Origin: Paracoccaceae bacterium
GTDB lineage: Bacteria; Pseudomonadota; Alphaproteobacteria; Rhodobacterales; Rhodobacteraceae
DNA length: 35,046 nt
Assembly: GCA_021648225.1 (NCBI GenBank)
Contig: JAKITE010000014.1
Coordinates: forward strand, 1-35,046
Direction of reading: 5' to 3'
Both the position numbers and the translations under genes were made by a program. Every line of letters begins with the position of its first letter. Position 1 is the stretch's first letter. The notes beneath the pieces are model-generated. The model did not search any database. It saw only the letters and a program-made list of their open reading frames with translations, and was not told the origin of the DNA. Shown here one piece after another: positions 18,352-27,415 of this stretch.

Positions 18352-18426
18352 GCCCGGGTAGCTCAGGGGTAGAGCAGTGGACTGAAAATCCTCGTGTCGG
18401 TGGTTCAAATCCACCCCCGGGCACCA
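18352..18426 (+). tRNA. tRNA-Phe (GAA)
   Basis: A complete cloverleaf with encoded CCA. The acceptor stem is GCCCGGG/CCCGGGC, the D stem GCTC/GAGC with a 7-base loop, and the T arm GGTGG-TTCAAAT-CCACC. The anticodon loop CTGAAAA gives GAA at 18384-18386. The anticodon stem GTGGA/TCCTC contains one U-U mismatch (second pair). It ends the yacG gene run and faces the aglK stop. Confidence 0.97.
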
Positions 18427-18439
18427 CTTTTGATCTCAC

Positions 18440-18492
18440 GGCGCAAAGCGCCTCCGATGGGGCGGGCTGGCCGCCCGACGCACGGTCGTGCG
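18440..18492. terminator. Three consecutive hairpins after tRNA-Phe
   Basis: Three stem-loops lie in a row between tRNA-Phe and the convergent agl operon: GGCGC-AAA-GCGCC (18440-18452), GGGCGG-GCTGG-CCGCCC (18460-18476) and CGCACG-GT-CGTGCG (18479-18492), the last followed by TTTAAG. They probably end transcription from one or both sides, though no long T tract is present. Confidence 0.5.
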
Positions 18493-18545
18493 TTTAAGTG
18501 CGCACCATTTGCAACAATACAAAAATGGTCAGATAATTAGGGTGG

Positions 18546-19631
18546 TTATCTATATAGCAGCGACTGTCCGTCTGCAAAAAGATGCACTTTTTCTGGAATG
18601 GCGCCAAGGCTGATTTTGGTGCCGCGCAAATCGCGCACAATGCCGGGCAGTTTGGCAATCACAGTCTCGCCATTGCTTTTCTCGGAAAAATATATCTGGG
18701 TGACTTCTCCCAACAGCTCGGTGAAATTTACCTCGCCGCTGAAAATCGGCGCCGCATCTGTCGCCAGCAGGTCTTCGGGGCGCACCCCTACATTTACCGC
18801 CAGCCCGATATCGGCATCACCCGTGGGCACATTCGAAACCGCCACACAGCCATCACCCAGATCAACCGTTGTTTGCGCCCCTGTGCCAATAATTTCACCG
18901 GGCCACAGGTTCATCGCCGGTGACCCGATAAACCGCGCCACAAATTCGTTTTCAGGGCGTTCATACAGATCAAGCGGGGAGCCAACCTGCGCGATACCTT
19001 TATTGGCCAGAACCACAATTCTTGTCGCCAGTGTCATGGCCTCTACCTGATCATGGGTTACATAAATCATCGTGGTATCGGGCATGCTTTCTTTTAGCTG
19101 GGCTATTTCAATACGGGTCGCCACCCGCAAGGCCGCATCCAGATTTGAAAGCGGTTCGTCAAACAGGTAAACCTTGGGATCGCGCACGATAGAACGACCA
19201 ATGGCCACCCTTTGGCGCTGCCCGCCCGACAGGGCTTTGGGCAGGCGATCTAGGTAATCTTCCAGCTGCAAAATCCGCGCGGCGTTATCCACTGCGGCTT
19301 TGATTTCAGCCTTGGATTTCTTGGCGATTTTCAACGCAAAAGACATGTTTTCACGCACTGTCATATGGGGATAAAGCGCATAGGATTGAAACACCATGGC
19401 GATACCGCGTTCCGACGGGGGCACGTTATTAACCACCATACCGTCAATTTCCAGCGTGCCATCGGTGATTTTTTCCAAACCGGCAATCATGCGTAACAAG
19501 GTTGATTTACCGCAACCCGAAGGCCCGACAAACACCACCAATTCGCCCGGGGTTATGTCCAGATTGATGTCTTGCAAAACCGTGACATCGCCGTAAGATT
19601 TTTTCAGGTTTTTCAGTTTCAAGCTGGCCAT
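18546..19631 (-). CDS. aglK: Alpha-glucoside ABC transporter ATP-binding protein
   Basis: The 361-residue ATPase belongs to the MalK/UgpC group that powers sugar uptake. Walker A is GPSGCGKST, the signature LSGGQRQRVAIGRS, Walker B VYLFDEPLSNLDA and the switch His IYVTHDQVEA. The C-terminal 120 residues form the MalK-type OB regulatory domain (VNVGVRPEDLL). The ATG is preceded by GAGGAA overlapping the alpha-glucosidase stop codon, so it is the last gene of the five-gene leftward operon. The binding protein-permease-permease-glucosidase-ATPase order is that of the aglEFGAK operon of Sinorhizobium meliloti, from which the symbol is taken. Confidence 0.9.
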   Translation of the reverse strand: MASLKLKNLKKSYGDVTVLQDINLDITPGELVVFVGPSGCGKSTLLRMIAGLEKITDGTLEIDGMVVNNVPPSERGIAMVFQSYALYPHMTVRENMSFALKIAKKSKAEIKAAVDNAARILQLEDYLDRLPKALSGGQRQRVAIGRSIVRDPKVYLFDEPLSNLDAALRVATRIEIAQLKESMPDTTMIYVTHDQVEAMTLATRIVVLANKGIAQVGSPLDLYERPENEFVARFIGSPAMNLWPGEIIGTGAQTTVDLGDGCVAVSNVPTGDADIGLAVNVGVRPEDLLATDAAPIFSGEVNFTELLGEVTQIYFSEKSNGETVIAKLPGIVRDLRGTKISLGAIPEKVHLFADGQSLLYR

Positions 19632-19641
19632 TTTCGTTCCT

Positions 19642-21300
19642 CTATCCGGTTTTCAGGGCAAGGCAAACCTGCCAAGGTTCAAGCATCACCACAGCGTCAT
19701 TATGCAAAGCTACACTGTCAATTTCCTGCCCGACCTGTTGCCAAACACCCGCAGGCAGCTGGATTTCTGTGTTGGTTTTGCCAAGGTTAAATGCACAAAA
19801 CATACGGGTAGCGCCATGGGTTCGCACAAAGCAAAACACATCACCTTGCACCTGAACATCAACCATCTGGCCTTTGGACAGCACCGGATTGGCATGGCGA
19901 AAAGCAATCGCCGCCCGATAATGGTGCAACAAGGATTTCGGGTCGCTCATAGCCTTTGAAACCGCGTGTTGAAGATGGTTTGAAGGCACTGGCAGCCATG
20001 TTTTTTCATTGCTGGAAAAGCCGCCATTACTGTTTGATTGCTCCCACACCATCGGGGTGCGGCAGCCATCACGGCCTTTGAATTCGGGCCAGAATTCGAC
20101 GCCGTAAGGGTCTTGCAGGGCCTCGAACGGCACATCCGCCTCGGGCAGGCCCAGTTCTTCGCCCTGATAAATACAGGCCGAGCCGCGCAGACACATCAAC
20201 AAGGTTGCAAACAGTCGCGCGGCCCTGTTATCCAGCGACCAGCGGCTGATATGGCGTTTGACATCATGGTTTGAAAACGCCCAGCAGGCCCAGCCATCGC
20301 TGGCCACGGCATCCATTTTGGCAAACAGATCAGCCAGCATTTTGGCGGTGGGTTGCTCGCCCGATAGCAATTCAAACGCATAACACATTTGCATTAAATC
20401 ATCACCGGCGGTGTATTCACCCAGAATTTCCAAACCCCGCTGGGAATCGCCAACCTCGCCCAGCGCAGCTGCGTTATAGCCATCCATCAGGCTGCGAAGC
20501 CGGCGCAAAAACCCCAGGGTTTCGGGCTGATTTTTATCATAGATATGTTCTTGATAATTATACGGATTAACCATTGGCGCAATCGAGGCATTGCGTTGCT
20601 CAACCGGCAAAGCCGGATTGTCGCGCAGGGCTTTATCGGCAAAATAGAAATTGATGGTATCAAGGCGAAAGCCGTTTACGCCGCGATCTAGCCAGAATTT
20701 TGCCACATCCAGCAATTCGGTCTGCACCACGGGTTCGTGCAGGTTCAGATCAGGCTGCGAGGCCAGAAAGTTGTGCAGATAATACTGGCAGCGCCGCGAT
20801 TCCCATTGCCAAGCCGAACCGCCAAAAATCGACAGCCAGTTATTGGGCGGCGAGCCGTCGGGCTTGGCATCGGCCCAGACATAATAGTTGGATTTGTCGT
20901 TTTGCTCGGCTTTGCGGCTGTCCTTAAACCACGGGTGTTGATCAGACGTATGGCTAAAAACCAGATCAATCATCACCTTCAGGCCCAGATCATGGGCGGT
21001 TTTAACAACAGCGTCAAAATCTTCGAGGCTGCCAAATACCGGATCAACATCGCAAAAATCGGCAACATCATAGCCAAAATCAGCCATCGGCGAGGTGAAA
21101 AACGGCGAAATCCAGATCGCATCCACGCCAAGATCGGCAATATAGGGCAGACGCCGCACAATGCCACGCAAATCGCCAATGCCATCGCCAGTGCTGTCTT
21201 GAAAGCTGCGCGGGTAAATTTGGTAAATCACCGCACCGCGCCACCAATCCGCATCTGGATTGGCGTCTATCAGAGTTTGCATTGCCGGATTTGTATTCAT
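19642..21300 (-). CDS. aglA: GH13 alpha-glucosidase
   Basis: A 552-residue cytoplasmic alpha-glucosidase that would split imported alpha-glucosides such as sucrose, maltose or trehalose. It has the family pattern VIYQIYPRSFQDSTGDGIGD, GYDVADFCDVDPVFG, the nucleophile in GFRLDTINF (D214), the acid/base in ALGEVGD (E282) and the stabilising Asp in FSNHDVKR (D346). No signal peptide is seen. I use the ATG at MNTNPAMQ; an in-frame TTG lies six bases upstream, and neither has a strong ribosome binding site. It starts 15 bases after the aglG stop. The exact substrate is inferred from the operon, not from residues. Confidence 0.92.
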   Translation of the reverse strand: MNTNPAMQTLIDANPDADWWRGAVIYQIYPRSFQDSTGDGIGDLRGIVRRLPYIADLGVDAIWISPFFTSPMADFGYDVADFCDVDPVFGSLEDFDAVVKTAHDLGLKVMIDLVFSHTSDQHPWFKDSRKAEQNDKSNYYVWADAKPDGSPPNNWLSIFGGSAWQWESRRCQYYLHNFLASQPDLNLHEPVVQTELLDVAKFWLDRGVNGFRLDTINFYFADKALRDNPALPVEQRNASIAPMVNPYNYQEHIYDKNQPETLGFLRRLRSLMDGYNAAALGEVGDSQRGLEILGEYTAGDDLMQMCYAFELLSGEQPTAKMLADLFAKMDAVASDGWACWAFSNHDVKRHISRWSLDNRAARLFATLLMCLRGSACIYQGEELGLPEADVPFEALQDPYGVEFWPEFKGRDGCRTPMVWEQSNSNGGFSSNEKTWLPVPSNHLQHAVSKAMSDPKSLLHHYRAAIAFRHANPVLSKGQMVDVQVQGDVFCFVRTHGATRMFCAFNLGKTNTEIQLPAGVWQQVGQEIDSVALHNDAVVMLEPWQVCLALKTG

Positions 21301-21315
21301 ATTCAAACGCCTATT

Positions 21316-22464
21316 CTATTTAACCGAGCCAGCCAGCAGGCCGCGCACCAGATATTTTTGCATCGCAAAGAAAACTATTAACGGCACGGAAATCGATACA
21401 AATGCCGAGGTTGCCAATATTTCCCAATTACCGCCACGGGTGCCCAGTAATTCGACAATCTGTTTAGTCATCACCGTGGTTTCGCCAGTGGAATCAATCA
21501 GGAATACCAAGGCCACCAGCAGGTCATTCCATGTCCATAAAAACTGGAAAATTGCAAATGATGCCAAAGCCGGAAAGCTGAGCGGCAGGATGATTTTGAC
21601 AAAAATCTGGAATTCAGACGCGCCGTCTACCCGCGCATTTTCGATGATTTCGCGCGGCAAACCCACCATGTAATTTCGCAACAGGTATATCGCCAAGGGC
21701 AAGCCAAAGCCGGTATGGGCCAACCACGCCCCCAGATAACCTTTGCCGATGCCAATTTCATTATGCAATTTCAGCAGCGGTATCAGCGCCAGTTGCAAAG
21801 GCACCACCAACAGGCCAACAATGGCGGCAATCAGCAATGCGCGGCCCGGAAACTCCATCCATGCCAGCGCATAGGCGGCAAATGCTGCAATCAGAATCGG
21901 AATAATGGTGGCGGGAATGGTCACCGTAAGGGTGTTCAAAAACGCTTTGGCCATGCCTTCGCGGTTATTGGGGTTAAACAAAACATTCTGGTAATTTCGC
22001 AGGGTAAATTCCGGCGGCGTGGTGGCGGTTACAAAAATGCGCTGGCCCCTGCTGCCCGTGAAAGGTTCGGTATTGGTCATGCGATATTGACCACTTGATG
22101 AAACGATGATGTCACCGCCTTTTTTCAATACTCCGAATTCGCCCGCATTGAACGCATTGATGTCTTGCGAAGAGATCCCGTAAACGCTGATTTCCACTTC
22201 TTTTTCGGGGTCAAATAATTCGCCTTCGATCACATATAAATCGCCTTGCAGCTCTTGCAATTCGGGCGCTTTGGCGCGCAGCACCAGATTTTGCTCCGAC
22301 GGAAACATGGATTTCCACCAGCCGCTGGTGGAAATCTGGTCCGAGGTGCGAAAGGATGAAACCAGCAGGCCAAAGGTCGGGAAAACCCATAAAAGCACCA
22401 GCAACAGCACCGAGATATGCACCGCCCATGTCAGGCTGGATTTGGTTCCGGCTATGTTACTCAT
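21316..22464 (-). CDS. aglG: Alpha-glucoside ABC transporter permease AglG
   Basis: The 382-residue inner-membrane protein has six predicted helices. The first (residues 14-36) is followed by a long non-membrane stretch of about 120 residues (roughly 50-165) before the transport core, as in AglG proteins. The EAA motif that docks the ATPase is ENARVDGASEFQIFVKIILP. The ATG follows the aglF stop by 11 bases with a G-rich ribosome binding site (GGGGGGG). It would pair with AglF to form the channel. The large extra stretch is probably periplasmic and could contact the binding protein. Confidence 0.9.
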   Translation of the reverse strand: MSNIAGTKSSLTWAVHISVLLLVLLWVFPTFGLLVSSFRTSDQISTSGWWKSMFPSEQNLVLRAKAPELQELQGDLYVIEGELFDPEKEVEISVYGISSQDINAFNAGEFGVLKKGGDIIVSSSGQYRMTNTEPFTGSRGQRIFVTATTPPEFTLRNYQNVLFNPNNREGMAKAFLNTLTVTIPATIIPILIAAFAAYALAWMEFPGRALLIAAIVGLLVVPLQLALIPLLKLHNEIGIGKGYLGAWLAHTGFGLPLAIYLLRNYMVGLPREIIENARVDGASEFQIFVKIILPLSFPALASFAIFQFLWTWNDLLVALVFLIDSTGETTVMTKQIVELLGTRGGNWEILATSAFVSISVPLIVFFAMQKYLVRGLLAGSVK

Positions 22465-22475
22465 GTCAGCCCCCC

Positions 22476-23495
22476 CTATTGCATTTCTTTGCGCGCGTTA
22501 CGCACATTCCACACCAGAATTGGCGTGACCAATAACATGATGACCATGGCGCTGGCGGACCCAACCCCCCAGTCATTGGCGCGGAACAATTTATCAAACA
22601 TATAATTGGCCAAGACCTGCGTTTGCCACTGGCCGTTGGTCATGGCAAACACGATGTCGAAGACCTTTAGCACTACGATGGTAATGGTGGTCCAAACCAC
22701 CATGATGGTGTTTTTGATCTGTGGCATTTTAATTTTGAAAAACACCTGAAACGGGTTGGCGCCGTCTATAATGGCAGCCTCGATGGTTTCTTCGGGAATG
22801 CCGCGCAGGGCGGCTGATAATATCACCATGGCAAATCCGGTTTGGATCCAGACCAGCACCGCCATCAGGAAAAAATTGTTCCAGATCGGAATGGTTAACC
22901 AAGTTTTAGGTTCGGTTCCGCCCAGCGCCAGATAAATCGCGTTCAAAACCCCGATCTGTTCTTGGTCAATGGGGCGTGTATCATAAACCAGCTTGAATAT
23001 CACCGCCGCGCCAACAAATGAAATCGCCATTGGCATAAAGATCAGCGATTTGGCGATATTGCCCCATTTTATCCGATCGGTCAGCTGTGCGGCCAAAAGA
23101 CCAAAAGCGGTGGCCAAAGCGGGCACAACCAACAGCCAAAGGGCGTTATTGCGCAGGGCCTCCCAGAATTTTGGCTCGTTGGCCATTTGTTTGTAATTGT
23201 CCAGACCGGCCCAGTTATAGGCGGTGGTGCCATCGGGCAAAGTCACGCGGTCGGTCAGGGAAAGCCGCAGGGTTTCGACCACCGGATAGGCCAGATACAG
23301 CCCCAGCGCCAAAAGCGCGGGCAGCAAAAACAACCAAGGGCGAATAAGATTGGCGCGGTTAATATTGCGGCCAGCGTTTTTACCACGCGGCGGGCATAAA
23401 ACCTTGTCCAGAAACAGGTTGGAGAAATAGAAATAGGCAACACAGCCGCTGACACCGATTATGATGAACACAATTCCTTGCAGGGCTGGATGCAT
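22476..23495 (-). CDS. aglF: Alpha-glucoside ABC transporter permease AglF
   Basis: The 339-residue permease has an extra N-terminal hydrophobic helix (residues 6-28), a basic loop, then the six-helix transport core starting at PWLFLLPALLALGLYLAYP, which resembles MalF-type permeases. The EAA loop is EAAIIDGANPFQVFFKIKMP. The ATG has GGAG seven bases ahead. It lies between the binding protein (53 bases upstream) and aglG. Confidence 0.9.
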   Translation of the reverse strand: MHPALQGIVFIIIGVSGCVAYFYFSNLFLDKVLCPPRGKNAGRNINRANLIRPWLFLLPALLALGLYLAYPVVETLRLSLTDRVTLPDGTTAYNWAGLDNYKQMANEPKFWEALRNNALWLLVVPALATAFGLLAAQLTDRIKWGNIAKSLIFMPMAISFVGAAVIFKLVYDTRPIDQEQIGVLNAIYLALGGTEPKTWLTIPIWNNFFLMAVLVWIQTGFAMVILSAALRGIPEETIEAAIIDGANPFQVFFKIKMPQIKNTIMVVWTTITIVVLKVFDIVFAMTNGQWQTQVLANYMFDKLFRANDWGVGSASAMVIMLLVTPILVWNVRNARKEMQ

Positions 23496-23548
23496 GATAT
23501 TCTCCGGGCAAAAGGTTGCGGAACCCGTGACCGGATTCCGCGATTATC

Positions 23549-24835
23549 TTATTTCAAGGCATCCCAGGATGCCTGAATTTCGTCAGCGACTTCTTGGGCG
23601 GATTTACCACCGGCATAGTCAACCATACCTGTCCAGAATGAACCAGCACCAACACCGCCGGGCATCAGGTCTGAACCGTCAAACCGAAAGGTGGTCGCGT
23701 TCAGCAAAATTTCATTCATCTTGGCCAAGGTCGGATCACTGAATACCGAAGCATCAACACCCATATGTGGCGTCAAGAAACCCTTGCGCGCCATCCAGAT
23801 TTCATGGGCCTCGGGGGTTTTCAGATATTCGATAAGCGCCTGAGCACCGGGGCTATCATTGGTAATCGCCCAAACCGTGCCTGCACCCAAAACTGGCGCG
23901 CCAAGGTCTTTGCTTGCAAATGCAGGGAAGTAAAAGAAATCAGCGTCTTCGCCTACAACCGTTCCTTCAGGGAAAAAGGCCGGAATAAAGCTGGCCTGAC
24001 GGTGCAAATAGCACTGAGCAGGAGAGCTGAACAGACCTTTGGGGCTGTCGCGGAAATCGGTTGAAGCAACCGCACCCGCGCCACCGGCAACATAATCATC
24101 GTTGCGCGCAAACACACCAAATTCGTCAATCGCCGCAACAATGCGCGGGTCATTAAACGGAATTTCGTTGCTTACCCATTGGTCGTAAACATCGGGGGTT
24201 TGGGTGCGCAACAACAGGTCTTCGACCCAGTCGGTTGCTGGCCAGCCGGTTGCGCCGCCTGAACCCAGACCAATACACCAAGGCGTGCCGCCATCGGCAA
24301 CGATCTGGTCGCTAAGCGCGATCAGGTCTTCCATTGTGTCGGGGATATCGTATCCGGCATCTTCAAAATTTTCCGGCACATACCAGACCAGTGATTTCAC
24401 ATCGACCTTGTAAAAGAAGCCATACAGGCTGTCGGTTCCGTCTGGCCCTGAATAGGTGCCAAGATCGACCCAAGACTGCCCAGCGGCGTAATTTTCGCGC
24501 ACCCAGTCAGCAGTGCCATCCGCCAAAGGCGTTAAGAACCCACGCGCGGCCATGTCTGATGCAAGACCCGGCTGCGGGAATGCAGATACGTTAGCCGCAG
24601 AACCTGCTTCGGCATCCACAAGGATTTGTTGCTCAAAACTATCCGAGCCGACATAGCGGACATCAGCGCCAGAAGCTGCCGCAAACCCGGCAAGAACTGC
24701 TTCGACATTTTCCTGATCGGGGCCAAGCCAAGGCCCAAATACGGTGATTTGCTCTCCGGCCAGATGGCCGCCAGCAGTGGCCATGCCAGCACTAAGCGCC
24801 AGCGCAGCTGCGCCAGCATATAAAATATGTTTCAT
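23549..24835 (-). CDS. aglE: Alpha-glucoside ABC transporter substrate-binding protein
   Basis: The 428-residue protein begins with a typical Sec signal peptide (MKHILYAGAAALALSAGMATAGG, cleavage likely after ATA), followed by a family 1 solute-binding domain (EQITVFGPWLGPDQENVEAVLAGF; GLASDMAARGFLTPL; GTVWAITNDSPGAQALIEYL). It would capture alpha-glucosides in the periplasm for AglF-AglG-AglK. The ATG is set by a strong ribosome binding site (GGAGG, seven A before the start). A longer reading with 28 extra codons is rejected because it would bury the signal peptide and contains the operator region. It is the first gene of the leftward operon. Confidence 0.92.
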   Translation of the reverse strand: MKHILYAGAAALALSAGMATAGGHLAGEQITVFGPWLGPDQENVEAVLAGFAAASGADVRYVGSDSFEQQILVDAEAGSAANVSAFPQPGLASDMAARGFLTPLADGTADWVRENYAAGQSWVDLGTYSGPDGTDSLYGFFYKVDVKSLVWYVPENFEDAGYDIPDTMEDLIALSDQIVADGGTPWCIGLGSGGATGWPATDWVEDLLLRTQTPDVYDQWVSNEIPFNDPRIVAAIDEFGVFARNDDYVAGGAGAVASTDFRDSPKGLFSSPAQCYLHRQASFIPAFFPEGTVVGEDADFFYFPAFASKDLGAPVLGAGTVWAITNDSPGAQALIEYLKTPEAHEIWMARKGFLTPHMGVDASVFSDPTLAKMNEILLNATTFRFDGSDLMPGGVGAGSFWTGMVDYAGGKSAQEVADEIQASWDALK

Positions 24836-24893
24836 TTTTTCCTCCGGTTTCAGGTGCGTATACACCCGTGTTATCTTTCTCAAAGCCACCTTC

Positions 24894-24905
24894 CAAAGCG
24901 CTTTG
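24894..24905. promoter_or_regulatory. LacI-type operator O1 (aglE side)
   Basis: CAAAGCGCTTTG is a perfect 12-bp palindrome with the central CG typical of LacI-family operators. It lies 10-21 bases downstream of the proposed aglE -10 region, so it covers the predicted transcription start. A near-identical copy lies before the regulator gene, which supports autoregulated control of both arms by AglR. Confidence 0.75.
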
Positions 24906-24914
24906 AATAGCCTG

Positions 24915-24943
24915 AACATTCGGCATTCTTAAGATTCTGTCAA
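24915..24943 (-). promoter_or_regulatory. Proposed aglE promoter
   Basis: Reading leftward, TTGACA (24943-24938) is a perfect -35 hexamer, followed after 17 bases by AATGTT (24920-24915), which matches three of six -10 positions. The operator O1 follows at once. The -35 match and spacing are good, the -10 weak, which would fit a regulated promoter. Confidence 0.5.
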
Positions 24944-25047
24944 CAGTTATTTGGGCAAGCCCCATATAAAAAGGCGATTCCAGTGGTTTTATGACATCTC
25001 CCCTTTGACCTGCCGTTGAAAACAGGATAATAAAAACATCCATAACT

Positions 25048-25059
25048 AAAAGCGCTTTG
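25048..25059. promoter_or_regulatory. LacI-type operator O2 (aglR side)
   Basis: AAAAGCGCTTTG matches O1 at 11 of 12 positions and keeps the 10-bp core palindrome AAAGCGCTTT. It ends two bases before the aglR ATG, occupying the place where a ribosome binding site should be. Repressor bound here would block transcription of aglR and bglA directly. Confidence 0.7.
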
Positions 25060-25061
25060 GT

Positions 25062-26087
25062 ATGAACCTAAAAGAACTATCTGCATTGCTGGGCATTTCG
25101 CAAACCACCATAAGCCGTGCGTTAAACGATTTTCCAGAGGTCAGCGAAGCCACGCGAAAGCGGGTTAAAGCGGCCGCCATTACCCATAATTATCGGGCCA
25201 ACCCCCGCGCCAAAGGGCTGGCTACGGGGCGTTCAATGGCGATTGGCCATGTTATTCCGATCTCGACCAAGCACGAGATCGTCAACCCTATTTTTGCAGA
25301 TTTTATCGCCGCTGCGGGTGAGGTATATTCCCGCAATGCCCATGACATGTTAATGTCGGTGGTGGCGGATGTGGATGAGGAACGCACCTATCGGGACCTC
25401 GCCGCCAAAACATCGGTTGACGGGGTGATTGTGCATGGGCCAAAGCCGAATGACAGCCGTATCAAGCTGCTGAAAAGCCTTGGCTTGCCGTTTGTGGTGC
25501 ATGGACGCGCCAGCGATGGCGATACGGATTATAGCTGGGTGGATGTCAATAATCGCCGTTCATTCGAGCGCGCCGCCAATTTTCTACTTGATCTGGGCCA
25601 TCAGCGCATTGCCCTGATTAACGGGCTGGAATTCATGGATTTTGCCAAACGTCGCAAAGACGGGTTTCTGGATGCGCTGAACAATCGCGGGGTTATTGCG
25701 CGGCCCGAATGGATGGTCAGCGATGAAATGACCGAGGATTTCGGCTATCGCTCGGCAATTTTTATGCTTGGCCAGCCAGTTGCGCCGACGGCCTTTATTG
25801 TTTCCTCGATGATTATGGCCATCGGTGTGCGCCGCGCCATTGGCGAGGCGGGGCTGAAAATGGGCAGCGATATTTCGGTGATTATCCATGATGATGCTTT
25901 GTCCTATCTGCCAAATGGTGCGGAAATTCCGATGTTTACCGCTACGAAATCCTCGGTGCATCATGCGGGGCAGCTTTGCGCGCAGATGCTGCTGGATATT
26001 ATCGCTGATAAAGACCCTATCCCGCGTCATATCCTGCTGGAAACCGAGCTGACCGTGGGCGAAAGCACCGGCCCTGTGCCAAAATGA
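25062..26087 (+). CDS. aglR: LacI-family transcriptional regulator
   Basis: The 341-residue protein starts with a LacI-type helix-turn-helix (LKELSALLGISQTTISRALN), a hinge region (LATGRS) and a periplasmic-binding-like effector domain. It is divergent from aglE and, by position, should sense an alpha-glucoside or its product and control both arms. The start is fixed: an in-frame TAA lies 15 bases upstream and the DNA-binding helix begins within a few residues. No ribosome binding site is present, since operator O2 fills the space; translation may be leaderless. It overlaps bglA by four bases, so the beta-glucosidase is made from the same mRNA. Confidence 0.88.
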   Translation: MNLKELSALLGISQTTISRALNDFPEVSEATRKRVKAAAITHNYRANPRAKGLATGRSMAIGHVIPISTKHEIVNPIFADFIAAAGEVYSRNAHDMLMSVVADVDEERTYRDLAAKTSVDGVIVHGPKPNDSRIKLLKSLGLPFVVHGRASDGDTDYSWVDVNNRRSFERAANFLLDLGHQRIALINGLEFMDFAKRRKDGFLDALNNRGVIARPEWMVSDEMTEDFGYRSAIFMLGQPVAPTAFIVSSMIMAIGVRRAIGEAGLKMGSDISVIIHDDALSYLPNGAEIPMFTATKSSVHHAGQLCAQMLLDIIADKDPIPRHILLETELTVGESTGPVPK

Positions 26088-27415
26088 CAAACCGCAAAGG
26101 TTTTCCCGACGGGTTTTTGTTTGGTGCCGCAACCTCGGCCTATCAAATAGAGGGCCATGCATATGGCGGTGCTGGCCCGACCCTGTGGGATAGTTTTGCC
26201 GCCAAGCCCGGCAAGGTTGTTAATGGCGAGACCGGCGCAATTGCCTGTGATCATTACCATCGGTTTGAGCAGGACCTAGACCTGCTAAAGGGTTTTGATG
26301 CTTATCGCTTTTCCACCAGCTGGGCACGGGTTTTACCCGATGGCAAAGGCCCGATTAACCAACAAGGGCTGGATTTTTATGATCGCCTGGTGGATGCCAT
26401 CCTTGCGCGCGGGCTTCAGCCTCATTTAACCCTTTATCATTGGGATATGCCCGCCGCGCTGGATGATCTGGGCGGCTGGACCAATCCCGATGTGGTTAAC
26501 TGGTTTGGGGATTATTGCGATATTATTATGGGCCGGATCGGCGACCGTATGGCCTCGGTTGCGACCCTTAACGAACCTTGGTGTGTGACCTATTTGTCAT
26601 ATTTCCTTGGCCATCACGCGCCGGGGCTGCGCGATATTTTCGCAACTACAAAATCGGTTCATAACGTGCTGAAAGCCCATGGCGAGGCATTGGCGCGGCT
26701 GCGTAGCCATGGCCAGAAAAACCTTGGCATTGTATTGAATTTTGAAGCCCTGAAACCGGCCAGCCAATCCGGGGCAGACCTGAACGCCACCCGCTGCTAT
26801 GACGCGATTATGAACCGCATGTTTGTGCAGCCGGTATTTTCGGGGACCTATCCCGAACCGGTGTTGGACGCGTTTGCGCCACATCTGCCAGCAAACTGGC
26901 AAGACGATATGGCAATGATTTCTGCGCCGATTGATTGGCTGGGGGTAAATTATTACACCTGCAAAACGGTTGTAGCCGAGCCGGCAACCCCTTGGCCGCA
27001 TCTAGGTTTTATCAGCTCTGACCAGCCCAAAACCCAAATGGAGTGGGATATTTGCCCCGAAGGCCTGTTTGAAATTTTGCACTGGCTGCAACAGGAATTT
27101 GCCGGCGCAATGCCGGTTTTTATCACCGAAAACGGCATTGCGCTGGCTGACACGATTAAAGACGGAATAATTGAAGACCAAACAAGGGTTTGTTTTATCA
27201 ACACCCATTTGCAACAGGTTCAAAAAGCCATCGACCACGGCATTAATGTCAAAGGCTATTTCTATTGGTCCTTGCTGGATAATTTTGAATGGGCGTTTGG
27301 CTATGAAAAACGGTTTGGCTTGATCCATGTGGATTTCGAGACCCAGAAACGCACCCCCAAATCCAGTTTTTACCATTTGCAGAGTTTGGCAACCGGTGCA
27401 AAAAACACCGGTTAA
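26084..27415 (+). CDS. GH1 beta-glucosidase
   Basis: The 443-residue protein is a cytoplasmic family 1 glycoside hydrolase (FLFGAATSAYQIEG start; YHWDMPAALDDLGGW). The acid/base Glu is E164 in TLNEPW and the nucleophile E349 in FITENG. It would release glucose from beta-glucosides. Coupling to aglR by an ATGA overlap is notable because the divergent operon is for alpha-glucosides; the locus may handle a mixed pool of glucosides, or the transporter may take both anomers. Family assignment is firm, the natural substrate is not. Homologues beside agl operons are often called bglA. Confidence 0.92.
   Translation: MTNRKGFPDGFLFGAATSAYQIEGHAYGGAGPTLWDSFAAKPGKVVNGETGAIACDHYHRFEQDLDLLKGFDAYRFSTSWARVLPDGKGPINQQGLDFYDRLVDAILARGLQPHLTLYHWDMPAALDDLGGWTNPDVVNWFGDYCDIIMGRIGDRMASVATLNEPWCVTYLSYFLGHHAPGLRDIFATTKSVHNVLKAHGEALARLRSHGQKNLGIVLNFEALKPASQSGADLNATRCYDAIMNRMFVQPVFSGTYPEPVLDAFAPHLPANWQDDMAMISAPIDWLGVNYYTCKTVVAEPATPWPHLGFISSDQPKTQMEWDICPEGLFEILHWLQQEFAGAMPVFITENGIALADTIKDGIIEDQTRVCFINTHLQQVQKAIDHGINVKGYFYWSLLDNFEWAFGYEKRFGLIHVDFETQKRTPKSSFYHLQSLATGAKNTG

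Noticed and set aside
24836..24919. 28-codon N-terminal extension of aglE
   Set aside because: It would precede a clear signal peptide and strong ribosome binding site and overlaps operator O1.
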